Source of the DNA: Rhodanobacter sp. MP7CTX1
GTDB taxonomy: Bacteria > Pseudomonadota > Gammaproteobacteria > Xanthomonadales > Rhodanobacteraceae
Assembly (NCBI RefSeq): GCF_014205795.1
Contig: NZ_JACHCN010000007.1
Location: 124,001-188,000, forward strand
Reading direction: 5' to 3'
Length of the DNA stretch: 64,000 nt
In this document: positions 1-9,254 of the stretch, in pieces
Numbering within the stretch: the stretch's first letter is position 1
Layout of the letters: every line of letters starts with the position of its first letter
The notes under the pieces: model-generated
Databases searched by the model: none
What the model saw: the letters and a program-made list of their open reading frames with translations, nothing else
Told to the model about the DNA's origin: nothing
Position numbers and translations under genes: made by a program

Positions 1-744
1 TGGAAGCCCGCGAGGTACTGGAACTGATGCCTCCTGTCGGCACGACATGGACGAACGACATGGGCTCGTGGTCGAGGACCACCGGGTTGCCGGCCACCGC
101 GGGAAAGACGTAGACCGGTTTCACCGCAAGCATGAAATTTGCAGAATGTGCTTGCATGTCCACGCCAGTCACGCGCGCGCAGGAGCGGGAGGGCTTTGCC
201 GGATGGAGTGCGTCGCCGTTGCCATGGGTAGTCACCTCTGCGCCACGCGAGCTTTCCTGGGGTTTCCTTCGACCGGGGCACGGCAATATCTACGCGCAGC
301 ATAACGAGGATGTACTGCGCTGGCTTCAGCAAAACATGGAATAAGTGACAGTAGAAATACTGATGAAACGGAGCTCCACGGCCCAATCCCGTTAGAAAAG
401 GGTCTGCCAAGCAAGGTCGCCATCCTGTAACGGGTTCCCGCCGTTGTCATCTTGCCGATTTTTGTAGGGCCCGGGTCCGCGGAGGGCGAACGCCGCAAGT
501 TCTTTCTTGCGAAAGGCTATTTTTGGCGTTACGGCGCCTTTGGGGGGAGTGCCTGGCCCCCAGTCCGAGGCCATGGCATGTCGGACGGGAAATGCAAAAG
601 CGTGACCGATCCCGCGCTGAATTCATGCTACATTTCGGAGCAGGCAGCGGGGTCATTCCCGTCGTCTGCACGGAGATTTTCGAGCCACGTTCACGCCCCT
701 TCAGCGGGCGGTATGTTTAGCCAGATTTCCCGGGAGCGCTAGCG
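1..744. other. Left-edge region without a firm gene
   Basis: No complete gene can be supported here. From about 205 down to 1 the minus strand has an open frame that runs off the window and reads plausibly (it includes PVYVFPAVAGNPVVLDHEP), so it may be the start of a leftward gene. The plus strand over 1-110 also has an open frame with good codon use (EAREVLELMPPVGTTW) ending at a TAG near 110, so the strand cannot be decided. 345-744 carries only short overlapping frames and should hold the promoter of the formate dehydrogenase operon. A GGGAG about nine bases before the ATG at 745 is a suitable ribosome binding site. I saw no clear FNR or NarL palindrome. Confidence 0.3.
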
Positions 745-3700
745 ATGGAAATGACTCGCCGCGAGTTCATCAAGTTCACAGGCGTAGGCTTGGCAGCATC
801 GAGCCTTGGCCTGCTCGGCTTCGGGGCCTCAGGCGAGGCACAAGCCGCAGCTGTACGCCCCTTCAAGCTCACGCACGCGACTGAAACGCGCAACACCTGC
901 ACGTATTGCTCAGTCGCCTGCGGCATTCTGATTTACAGCATGGGCGACCGAGCCAAGAATGCGCGCTCGAACATCATCCACATCGAGGGTGATCCGGATC
1001 ATCCGGTGAACCGCGGCACCTTGTGCCCGAAGGGTTCGGCGCTACTGGACATCGTGCACGCGCCCACTAGGCTGCGGGCGCCACGTTATCGGTCGCCGGG
1101 CGGTACCGAGTTCAAGGAAGTTTCCTGGGACTTCGCCCTGGATCGCATCGCCCGACTGATGAAGGACGATCGTGACAAGAATTTCATCGCGAAGAATAAA
1201 ACCGGCGACACGGTAAATCGTTGGACCAGCGTCGGCATGTTGGCGGCCTCGGCGTCGTCCAGTGAAACGTCCTATCTCACGTGGAAGGCTGTCCGCTCGA
1301 TGGGCATGGTGGTGTTCGACAACCAGGCGCGCGTCTGACACGGACCGACGGTGGCCAGTCTGGCCCCATCATTCGGTCGCGGTGCAATGACCAACACCTG
1401 GCAGGACATCAAGAACGCCAACGTCGTTATTGTCATGGGTGGCAACGCCGCCGAAGCGCACCCGTGCGGCTTCAAATGGGTAATCGAGGCGAAGATCGAA
1501 AACGGCGCCAAGCTCGTCGTGGTCGACCCGCGCTTCACCCGTACAGCCTCGGTGGCCGACTACTACGCACCGATTCGTCCGGGAACGGACATCGCGTTCC
1601 TCAGCGGCGTGATCCGCTATCTGCTGGAGAAGGACGCCATCCAGCACGAATACGTGCGTGCATATACCAACGCCAGCCTGATCGTGAAAGACGATTTCAC
1701 GTTCAAAGACGGCTTGTTCAGCGGCTACAACGAGGACACCCACAGCTACGACAAATCGAGCTGGGACTACGAGCTGGGCAATGACGGTTTTGCCACGTTC
1801 GACGACACCTGGCAGAACCCACGTTGCGTCATCAACCTGCTCAAGGATCACGTTTCCCGTTACACGCCGCAGATGGTGTCGCGCATCTGCGGCACGCCGC
1901 AGGACAAGTTTCTGCATGTGTGCGAGCTCATCGCCAGCACGTCCGCGCCAGACAAGGCCATGACCAGCCTCTTCGCGCTGGGCTGGACGCAGCACTCGGT
2001 AGGCGCACAGAACATCCGCAACATGGCGATGATCCAGCTGCTGCTGGGCAACATCGGCGTGGCCGGTGGCGGCATGAATGCCTTGCGTGGGCACTCCAAC
2101 ATCCAGGGACTGACCGACGTCGGCCTGCTTTCCAATCAGATGCCGGGCTACATGAACCTGCCCACCGACAAGGAAACCGACTTCGACATTTACATGTCGA
2201 CCAGGCAGTTCAAGCCGTTGCGTCCCGGCCAGATCAGCTACTACCAGAACACGCGCAAGCTCTTCGTGAGCCTGATGAAGGCGCTGTATGGCGATGCCGC
2301 CACGCAGGAGAACAACTGGGCCTTCGACTGGTTGCCCAAGCTCGACATACCGCTGTACGACATCATCAAGGCGTTCGAGATGATGAACAACGATCAGATG
2401 ACGGGTTACATCTGCCAAGGGTTCAATCCGCTGCAGGCGTTCCCGGATCGCGGCAAGATTCGTCGGGGTTTGAGCAAGCTGAAGTTCCTGGTCACCATGG
2501 ATCCGCTGGATACCGAGACCTCGCGTTTCTGGCAGGACTTTGGCCCGCAAAACCCAGCCAACTCCGCGCAGATCCAGACCGAAGTATTCCAATTGCCCAC
2601 GACGTGCTTCGCCGAGGAAAACGGCTCGCTGGTCAATTCGGCGCGCTGGCTGCAATGGCATTGGAAGGCCGCGGACGCGCCCGGCATTGCGATGTCTGAC
2701 ATCTGGATCATGAGCGGCATCTTCCATCGCGTGCGCGAGCTCTATCGCAAGGAAGGCGGCGTCTTCCCCGATCCCATACTCAACCTCACGTGGAAGTACA
2801 CCGACCCCATCAGCCCCGATCCGGAAGACCTGGCCAAGGAAATGAACGGCCGCGCGCTGGCCGATCTCACCGATGCGGCTAGCGGTGGGGTAACCAAGGC
2901 CGGTACGCTGCTGGACGGCTTTGCGCAATTGCGTGACGACGGCACCACGTCGTCCGGGTGCTGGATTTTCTCGGGCTCGTTCACCGAGAAGGGCAACCAG
3001 ATGGCGCGCCGCGACGCCACCGATCCACGCGAGCAGGGCATTGCCCCGAACTGGGCGTGGGCATGGCCGGCCAACCGGCGCATCTTGTACAACCGCGCCA
3101 GCGCCGATCCGTCCGGCAAGCCGTGGAACCCGGCCAAGCCAGTCATTTCATGGAACGGCACGCGCTGGGTGGGTATCGATGTGCCCGACTACACGCCTAC
3201 CTTGAATCCATCGGCGGGCGCGAGTCCCTTCATCATGAACGACGAAGGTCTGGGCCGCCTGTTCGCCCGCAAGCTGATGGTGGAAGGGCCGTTCCCGGAG
3301 CACTACGAGCCGCTGGAGTCCCCGGTGGAAAACGTGCTGCATCCCAAGGTGCCCAATAACCCGGTGGCACGCGTGTTCGCCGATGATCGCGCGGCGTTTG
3401 GCAGTCCAAAGAACTTCCCGTACGTGGCGACCACCTATCGTCTCACCGAGCACTTCCACTTCTGGACCAAGCATGCGCTGATCAACGCGATTCTCCAGCC
3501 GGAGGAGTTCGTCGAGGTTGGTGAGGTCCTGGCCAAAGAGAAAGGCATCAAGCAAGGAGGCTGGGTGAAGGTGTCCTCCAAGCGTGGCGAAGTGATATGC
3601 AAGGCCTATGTGACCAAGCGCATCACGCCACTCACGGTCGACGGCAAGCCGACCCACGTCATCGGCGTGCCCCTGCACTGGGGCTTCACCGGCCAAGCGA

Positions 3701-3816
3701 GGAAGGGCTACGGCGCCAACACGCTGACGCCGTCCGTTGGCGACGCCAACACCCAGACGCCCGAGTTCAAGGCGTTTCTGGTCAACATTGAAAAGACCAC
3801 TGCACCGGCAACCTGA
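745..3816 (+). CDS. fdnG: Formate dehydrogenase-N alpha subunit, selenocysteine-containing
   Basis: Catalytic subunit of a membrane-bound respiratory formate dehydrogenase: it oxidises formate at a bis-MGD molybdenum (or tungsten) centre on the periplasmic face. The frame is continuous from ATG 745 to TGA 3816 if the TGA at 1336-1338 is read as selenocysteine 198, giving 1023 residues (E. coli FdnG and FdoG are close to this). The context [15 protein letters not shown] matches the FDH-N Sec site. The N-terminus has a Tat signal (TRREFIKF, residues 4-11). Cys52, Cys55, Cys59 and Cys94 bind a [4Fe-4S] cluster. It is first in an operon with fdnH, fdnI and fdhE, the same order as E. coli fdoGHI-fdhE. 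Automatic annotation would split it into 197- and 821-residue pieces. Confidence 0.96.
1336..1380 (+). promoter_or_regulatory. UGA-Sec codon with bacterial SECIS element in fdnG
   Basis: The TGA at 1336-1338 is followed at once by a foldable element. The outer stem GACCGA (1343-1348) pairs perfectly with TCGGTC (1373-1378). The apical stem GGCC (1353-1356) pairs with GGCC (1362-1365) around the loop AGTCT. Its spacing from the UGA and the AGUCU loop match the E. coli fdnG/fdhF SECIS pattern bound by the SelB C-terminal domain. The protein sequence continues in frame through the hairpin as [15 protein letters not shown], which is conserved in FDH-N enzymes. The presence of selA, selB, selC and selD nearby supports true recoding. 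Confidence 0.93.
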
Positions 3817-3827
3817 GGACAACAGTC

Positions 3828-4745
3828 ATGTCAGATTTGCAATCGCAAGACTATGTCCGCCGCTCCGCGTCGACGATGACGCCGCCCATGGCGCGCAGCC
3901 ATGAGGATCAGGTCGCCAAGCTGATCGACGTCACCCGTTGCATTGGCTGCAAGGCTTGCCAATCGGCGTGCATGGAGTGGAACGACCTGCGGCCGGAAAT
4001 CGGTCACTTCGAAGGGTCCTACGAAAATCCCATGGACCTGGGTCCCAGCGTATGGACCCTGATGAAATTCGCCGAGTACGAGAACGAGCAGGGCAACCTC
4101 GAGTGGCTGATCCGCAAAGACGGCTGCATGCACTGCGAGGATCCGGGCTGCCTGAAAGCGTGTCCTGCGCCGGGCGCCATCGTGCAGTACGCGAACGGCA
4201 TCGTCGACTTCATCAGCGACAAGTGCATCGGATGCGGCTACTGCGTGAAGGGTTGCCCGTTCGATATCCCGCGGATCAGCAAGAAGGATCACAAGTCATA
4301 TAAATGCACGCTGTGTTCCGATCGCGTATCGGTCGGGCTGGAGCCTGCTTGCGTCAAGGCATGCCCCACCGGAGCGATCATGTTCGGCACCAAGACCGAC
4401 ATGAAGGACTGGGCGCAGGAGCGCATCGTCGATCTGAAATCCCGCGGCTTCGAAAAGGCCGGCCTGTACGACCCGCCGGAAGTGGGCGGCACTCACGTGA
4501 TGTACGTGCTGCATCACGCGGACAAGCCCTCGCTGTACTCGGGGCTGCCCGACAAGCCGCACATCAGCGCGGTCGTCGAGGCGTGGAAGGGCTTCATCAA
4601 GCCGCTGGCCCTGTTTGGTATCGCCGCCGCCGCCCTTGCCGGTTTCTTCCACGCGATCACCATTGGCCCGAACGAGGTCACTGAAGCGGATGAGATCGAG
4701 GGCGCGCGCGTCTTGCGTGAATCGGAATCGGAGAAGTCACCATGA
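3828..4745 (+). CDS. fdnH: Formate dehydrogenase-N beta (iron-sulfur) subunit
   Basis: Electron-transfer subunit of 305 residues that passes electrons from FdnG to the cytochrome b subunit. Four ferredoxin-type cysteine groups are visible, [40 protein letters not shown] and CTLCSDRV...CVKACP, enough for four [4Fe-4S] clusters. A single hydrophobic helix near residues 260-277 ([19 protein letters not shown]) is the membrane anchor typical of FdnH. It starts 11 bases after fdnG and its stop overlaps the fdnI start as ATGA, so the two are probably translationally coupled. The partly hydrophilic N-terminal tail before residue 25 is usual for the family. Confidence 0.95.
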   Translation: MSDLQSQDYVRRSASTMTPPMARSHEDQVAKLIDVTRCIGCKACQSACMEWNDLRPEIGHFEGSYENPMDLGPSVWTLMKFAEYENEQGNLEWLIRKDGCMHCEDPGCLKACPAPGAIVQYANGIVDFISDKCIGCGYCVKGCPFDIPRISKKDHKSYKCTLCSDRVSVGLEPACVKACPTGAIMFGTKTDMKDWAQERIVDLKSRGFEKAGLYDPPEVGGTHVMYVLHHADKPSLYSGLPDKPHISAVVEAWKGFIKPLALFGIAAAALAGFFHAITIGPNEVTEADEIEGARVLRESESEKSP

Positions 4746-5401
4746 CCCGCCCGAACACCGTGATCATCCGTTACACCATGGCGAACCGTGTCAATCACTG
4801 GATCACCGCGATCTGCTTCGTGTTGCTGGTGTTGTCAGGCCTGTCGATGTTCCATCCGATGCTGTTTTTTCTGTCCGGCTTGTTCGGTGGCGGGCAGTGG
4901 ACGCGGGCGGTGCATCCGTGGATCGGTTGCGTGCTGCTGATCAGTTATCTCGGCCTGATCATTCAGTTCTGGCGCGCGAACCTCGTGAACAGGGACGACG
5001 CCGCCTGGATGAAGTCGATCAAGGAGGTGTTGGTCAACGACGAAGATCACGTGCCACCGGTAGGCCGAAACAATGCCGGCCAGAAATTCGTGTTCTGGTC
5101 GATGACCTTGCTGATTCCGGTGTTGTTCTTCACTGGCCTGGTGATATGGGAGGTGTACTTTGGCGAAGCCACCTCGATCCCGGTGCAGCGTGTCGCCGTG
5201 TTGATCCACAGCATGGCGGCGATTGCGGCGATCCTGGTCTGGATTACGCATGTATACGCGGCCATCTGGGTTCGCAACTCGGTACGTGGCATGACGCAGG
5301 GTTATGTCACTCCGGGCTGGGCCTGGCGCCATCACCGCAAATGGCTGTCGGAACTGGCTTCCGGCCAGCACGGCAAGACCACCATCAGGAAGCGTCCGTG
5401 A
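4742..5401 (+). CDS. fdnI: Formate dehydrogenase-N gamma subunit (cytochrome b556)
   Basis: Integral membrane di-heme cytochrome b of 219 residues that takes electrons from FdnH and reduces quinone. Four hydrophobic segments are evident, including [53 protein letters not shown] and [18 protein letters not shown]. Histidines in the first and last helices (VNHW; LIHS and THVYA) suit heme b ligation. The start overlaps fdnH by ATGA, and the TGA stop overlaps the GTG start of fdhE, so the whole operon is tightly coupled. The length matches E. coli FdnI/FdoI (about 210-217). Confidence 0.94.
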   Translation: MTRPNTVIIRYTMANRVNHWITAICFVLLVLSGLSMFHPMLFFLSGLFGGGQWTRAVHPWIGCVLLISYLGLIIQFWRANLVNRDDAAWMKSIKEVLVNDEDHVPPVGRNNAGQKFVFWSMTLLIPVLFFTGLVIWEVYFGEATSIPVQRVAVLIHSMAAIAAILVWITHVYAAIWVRNSVRGMTQGYVTPGWAWRHHRKWLSELASGQHGKTTIRKRP

Positions 5402-6348
5402 AGCAAGCCGAAGCACCACCCGACGCCAAATGGACCGGACCGTCACACGCCGGCGTCAAGGCGCCCGAACCCATCCTGCTGGCCGATCCGGCCAAGCGTT
5501 TCGCCGCCACCGCGCAACGCCTGGAACGCCTCGCCGAAGGGCATCCGCTGGATGCATGGCTACGCTTCATGGCCAAGCTGTCCCGGGCTCAGCACACCGT
5601 GGCAACCACGCTCGCACCTGCCGTCACGCTCAATGCGGACATCGTGGCTCAGGCTACCGAGGCGCGCTTGCCGCCGTTGGCGGCCGATGGTCATCACCGC
5701 GAAACGTCCTGGCGCGAAGGGCTCAGCTTGCTGCTCGACCGTATCGATACTGGCGAGCTGCCGCCAGCTGCGTTGCAGGCGATGGAGCAATTGCGGCGCT
5801 GCGATGCCATCGCACTGGAGCAACTGGCTGACGATTTCCTGCGTGGCGAGGTGGCATCCGTCGATGCGGGCGCGGCCGTCTATGTGGCCGCTGCCCTGCA
5901 GGTCTATTTCACCGGCTCGGCGGCGCAGCTCAAGGCCGAGGACTTGCGGCTGCTCGAAGAACGATCGCTATGCCCATGCTGCGGCTCGCCTTCGGTATCC
6001 GGCGTGATCACGGCCACCGGACTGACACCCGGCAGCCGTTACCTCTATTGCTCGCTGTGTTCCACCGCATGGAACCACGTGCGCGCCGTGTGCATCACTT
6101 GCGGTGGCACGCGTCGGCTATCCCTGCAAGGTATCGAAGGTGACCCTGGCGTGGTCAAGGCCGAGACCTGCGGTGACTGCCACACGTACGCCAAGCAGCT
6201 CTATCAGATGCTCGACATGCAGGTCGATCCGTATGCAGACGATTTCGCCTCGCTGGGGCTGGACATACTGGTAGCCGAAGCGGGCTTCGCTCGGCACGCG
6301 CCGAATCCGTTGCTGCTGGTTGGCGATGGCGAAACCGTGGTCGAGTAG
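5398..6348 (+). CDS. fdhE: Formate dehydrogenase accessory protein FdhE
   Basis: Cytoplasmic, rubredoxin-like protein of 316 residues needed for assembly of respiratory formate dehydrogenases; in E. coli it interacts with the catalytic subunits before Tat export. Four CxxC pairs in the C-terminal half (CPCCGSP, CSLCSTAW, CITCGG, CGDCHTY) form the iron/zinc-binding knuckles of the family. I chose the GTG at 5398 because it overlaps the fdnI stop (GTGA) and gives the usual FdhE length; the frame is open farther upstream, but that part is antisense-like text inside fdnH and fdnI. It is the last gene of the operon, and a GTAG-type hairpin repeat follows. Confidence 0.93.
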   Translation: MKQAEAPPDAKWTGPSHAGVKAPEPILLADPAKRFAATAQRLERLAEGHPLDAWLRFMAKLSRAQHTVATTLAPAVTLNADIVAQATEARLPPLAADGHHRETSWREGLSLLLDRIDTGELPPAALQAMEQLRRCDAIALEQLADDFLRGEVASVDAGAAVYVAAALQVYFTGSAAQLKAEDLRLLEERSLCPCCGSPSVSGVITATGLTPGSRYLYCSLCSTAWNHVRAVCITCGGTRRLSLQGIEGDPGVVKAETCGDCHTYAKQLYQMLDMQVDPYADDFASLGLDILVAEAGFARHAPNPLLLVGDGETVVE

Positions 6349-6366
6349 ATGCGAGAGGCATCGGGT

Positions 6367-6434
6367 GTAGGAGCACACCCTGTGCGCGATCAATGCTTGC
6401 GATAAAGCAAATCGCGCACAGGGCGCGCTCCTAC
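6367..6434. repeat. GTAG-type (SMAG-like) palindromic repeat
   Basis: A 68-base imperfect palindrome begins with GTAGGAGCACACCCTGTGCG and ends with the near-exact complement CGCACAGGGCGCGCTCCTAC. The GTAG end and the large stem are typical of the SMAG/REP repeats described in Stenotrophomonas and relatives. It lies just behind fdhE and before the 3' end of the converging permease gene, where it could also end transcription from both sides. I saw no other copy in this window. Confidence 0.75.
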
Positions 6435-6481
6435 AAGAGAAATTCGCGCACAGCCGGCAGGCGGGTCAGGGTGCAAGCGGA

Positions 6482-7534
6482 TCAGTGCAATCCCAGCAAC
6501 GACGCAAGCGCTCCCGCGAGAACTCCGAAGCCAACCACCGCCGCGGCAATTGCCACCAGCAAACGAGCAGGAAACGAACGCCAAAGCATCGCCAGCGACG
6601 GCAGGCTCACCGGGGGCAAGGTCATCAGCAAGGCAGCAGCAGGGCCGCCACCCAACCCCAAGGCGAGCATGGCCTGCACGATCGGTACTTCGCCCGCCGT
6701 CGGAATCACGAACAGCATTCCCGCCAGCGACAAGGCCACGATCCAGAACCACGGGTCACCCATCGCTGGTCCGATGTGGGGGAACATCCATGCACGCACC
6801 GCACCCAGCAGCAAGACGATCACCACGTATTCGGGAATCAGACGCACCGTCATCCGCACGAAGATCTGTGCCCAGCGCTTACCCACCTCAGCCAGTGAGC
6901 GCGGCTCGGGCTCGGTCGGTAGCAACTCCGTCGGCACCCGTGGGCTTGATGTCGTCATGCGGTTGGCCAGATAGCCCAGTCCGAACACCATCGGCACACT
7001 CAACAGCACGCGTAGCAGTGTCCAGTTCCAGCCCAGCACGAAGCCGGTGAATATCAAGGTCGCAGGATTCAACATCGTATTGCCCAGCCAGAACGCGACC
7101 GAAGCCCCTGGTGAGGCTTGGTGTTTGCGCAAGCCCACGACGACGGGTGCCGCGCAGCAGGTGCACATCATGCCCGGCAGGGCAAACAGGCCGCCGGCCA
7201 TCACGCTGCCGAAGCCGCGACCGCCCAGTACGCGCTGCACCCAGTTCACCGGAAGCAGGGCCTGGACGCCCGAACCGAGCAACAAGCCCAGCACCATCGC
7301 CTTCCAGATGGCGTTGCCGTAAGCCAACGCATAGCCAAGCGCGGCACTCCAGGACGGCGCCGGCGCGCTTGCCTGGTCACCCATCAGGATCGAATGGCCA
7401 ATGGAGTGCGACGAAGCAGCCACGAAAGCCCGTCCGTAGTACGGATACCACTTCACATAGAACAAGCCGGCGACGGCCAGCAACACGAAAATGAACCAGC
7501 GCATGTGGCGCGAGCTTTGCGAAGCGGCGGGCAT
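6482..7534 (-). CDS. ArsP-family (DUF318) permease with CTCC motif
   Basis: Polytopic membrane protein of 350 residues resembling the ArsP_1/DUF318 permeases. It has an N-terminal helix (FIFVLLAVAGLFYVKW), about eight further hydrophobic segments, and the family hallmark GMMCTCCAAPVVVGL in the second conserved helix, followed later by TAGEVPIVQAML. Known family members export trivalent organoarsenicals or are uncharacterised; the cysteine trio could bind a soft ligand. It lies between fdhE and selA on the opposite strand, so a role in selenium uptake or detoxification is possible, but that is inferred only from position. The first ATG gives a short hydrophilic lead (MPAASQSSRHM); the next ATG at residue 11 is an alternative start. 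Confidence 0.8.
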   Translation of the reverse strand: MPAASQSSRHMRWFIFVLLAVAGLFYVKWYPYYGRAFVAASSHSIGHSILMGDQASAPAPSWSAALGYALAYGNAIWKAMVLGLLLGSGVQALLPVNWVQRVLGGRGFGSVMAGGLFALPGMMCTCCAAPVVVGLRKHQASPGASVAFWLGNTMLNPATLIFTGFVLGWNWTLLRVLLSVPMVFGLGYLANRMTTSSPRVPTELLPTEPEPRSLAEVGKRWAQIFVRMTVRLIPEYVVIVLLLGAVRAWMFPHIGPAMGDPWFWIVALSLAGMLFVIPTAGEVPIVQAMLALGLGGGPAAALLMTLPPVSLPSLAMLWRSFPARLLVAIAAAVVGFGVLAGALASLLGLH

Positions 7535-7829
7535 AGATACCCCTGCGGACAGTTCGGGACATTAAGGCCCTACAGGGCACGATGTTGCCGCCGAATGCCG
7601 TAGGCCTGCTGCGCTGCGGAGGGGCAAGACTGTCGAATGGCTGCAAGTGCAGCTGCGTCGCGAAGCATGCTACGGCGTTCGGCCAAAGTCACTAGGGTTG
7701 GCGACAGGGTGCTTCCGTTCGCCTTGACCCCAATCGGTCCGCACCGCAGCATAAGGACAACTCCGAGCCTTCGCCGCCGCGCTCTCGAATCCAAGCCCGA
7801 GTGTTCGGCGACGTCACTGGATAAGCGCC
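7535..7829. promoter_or_regulatory. Divergent intergenic region, permease / selA
   Basis: These 295 bases separate the leftward permease gene from the rightward selA gene and must hold both promoters. The open frames seen in it are short and overlap each other, with no recognisable protein. I could not identify confident -35/-10 boxes or an operator. Confidence 0.4.
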
Positions 7830-9254
7830 ATGGCCGAACCCGAGGCAATGTCTCTGCGTCAGCTCCCTGCGGTTGCCACCGTGCTGGCGACGGCTGAGGC
7901 AACCTTGCTGCTTGAGCGCCACGGGCGCGTCGCCACCACCGATGCCATCCGACAGGCTATCGACGAAGCGCGTGAAGTACTGCGCGCAGCTCCCGCGACG
8001 GCGCCGAGCGCTACCGAATTAGCCCAGCTGGCCAGGGAACGGTTGGAGGCACGCACGCCCGGTCTTCGTCCGGTGTTCAATCTCACTGGCACCGTGCTGC
8101 ACACCAATCTCGGTCGTGCTGTGCTGGCGGAAGCGGCGATCGATGCCGCGGTGGAAGCGATGCGCCACCCGGTAGCGCTGGAATACGACCTGGACGACGG
8201 CGCGCGCGGAGAACGCGACGATCACTTGCGTTCTCTGCTGCGCGAATTGACAGGCGCGGAAGATGCCACCGTGGTCAACAACAACGCCGCCGCCGTGCTG
8301 CTTTGCCTCAACACGTTCGCGCTCGGGCGCGAGGTGGTGGTGTCGCGCGGCGAGTTGATCGAGATCGGCGGTGCCTTCCGCATGCCCGACATCATGGCGC
8401 GGGCCGGCGCACGCATGGTCGAAGTGGGCACCACCAACCGCACCCATCCAGCCGACTACCGCAACGCTCTCAACGAATACAGCGGCCTCGTGCTCAAGGT
8501 GCATACCTCGAACTACCGTATCCAGGGCTTTACCGCGGAAGTCGGCGCGCGTGAGCTGGCTGCGATCGCCGATGCCGCCGGTGTGCCGCTGTTGAACGAT
8601 CTGGGCTCCGGCAGCCTCGTCGATCTGTCCCGCTACGGGCTCGCCAAAGAACCCACCGTGCGGCAAGCGGTGGGCGAGGGCGCACGGCTGGTCACCTTTT
8701 CCGGCGACAAGCTTCTTGGCGGTCCGCAGGCGGGCTTCATCGTCGGGGATAGCACGCTCATTGAACAGATCAATCGCAATCCGCTAAAGCGCGCGCTGCG
8801 CGTGGACAAGCTTCGCCTGGCTGCGATCGAGGCCACGCTGAAGCTGTATCGCGATCCCGACCGTCTCGCTGAACGACTGCCCACGTTGCGCTTCCTGGCC
8901 CGGGGCAAGGCAGACATCGAGGCTCAGGCGCGCCGATTGCAGCCCGCGGTGGCCGAGCGGATCGGCGACGCCTTCGTGGTCGAGGTCGGCGACTGCCTCA
9001 GTCAGGTCGGCTCCGGCGCACTGCCACTGGATACCCTCGGCAGCGCCGCACTGATCATTCGCCCGCGCGGTAGCCAGAGCGGCTTGGAGCGGCTGGCTGC
9101 GGCGCTGCGTGCGTTGGCGCGTCCCATCATTGGCCGCATTGCCGATGGTGCTCTGCGCCTGGATTTGCGCTGCCTGGCCGAAGCCGACGAAACGCTGTTC
9201 CTGGCGGCTCTGGCCCAGCTCGACGCCACCGGCCTGGCCGCGCGCACCCCATGA
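7830..9254 (+). CDS. selA: L-seryl-tRNA(Sec) selenium transferase
   Basis: PLP enzyme of 474 residues that converts seryl-tRNA(Sec) to selenocysteyl-tRNA(Sec) using selenophosphate from SelD; it works as a ring-shaped decamer in the cytoplasm. The N-terminal tRNA-binding helical part is present ([16 protein letters not shown]), then the aminotransferase fold with [15 protein letters not shown]. The PLP lysine lies in [11 protein letters not shown] (Lys294, equivalent to E. coli Lys295). The stop overlaps the selB start (ATGA), so selAB are coupled. The start may be the ATG at 7830 or the one at 7848; the second gives an N-terminus closer to other SelA proteins. Confidence 0.96.
   Translation: MAEPEAMSLRQLPAVATVLATAEATLLLERHGRVATTDAIRQAIDEAREVLRAAPATAPSATELAQLARERLEARTPGLRPVFNLTGTVLHTNLGRAVLAEAAIDAAVEAMRHPVALEYDLDDGARGERDDHLRSLLRELTGAEDATVVNNNAAAVLLCLNTFALGREVVVSRGELIEIGGAFRMPDIMARAGARMVEVGTTNRTHPADYRNALNEYSGLVLKVHTSNYRIQGFTAEVGARELAAIADAAGVPLLNDLGSGSLVDLSRYGLAKEPTVRQAVGEGARLVTFSGDKLLGGPQAGFIVGDSTLIEQINRNPLKRALRVDKLRLAAIEATLKLYRDPDRLAERLPTLRFLARGKADIEAQARRLQPAVAERIGDAFVVEVGDCLSQVGSGALPLDTLGSAALIIRPRGSQSGLERLAAALRALARPIIGRIADGALRLDLRCLAEADETLFLAALAQLDATGLAARTP

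Noticed and set aside
1336-1338. The TGA in fdnG taken as a nonsense mutation
   Set aside because: It lies at the conserved FDH-N selenocysteine position, has a SECIS hairpin right after it, and selA, selB, selC and selD are encoded next door.
1369-2928. 519-codon open frame on the minus strand
   Set aside because: It is the reverse complement of fdnG, low in recognisable motifs and rich in Arg, Val, His and Gly as expected for a shadow of GC-rich coding DNA.
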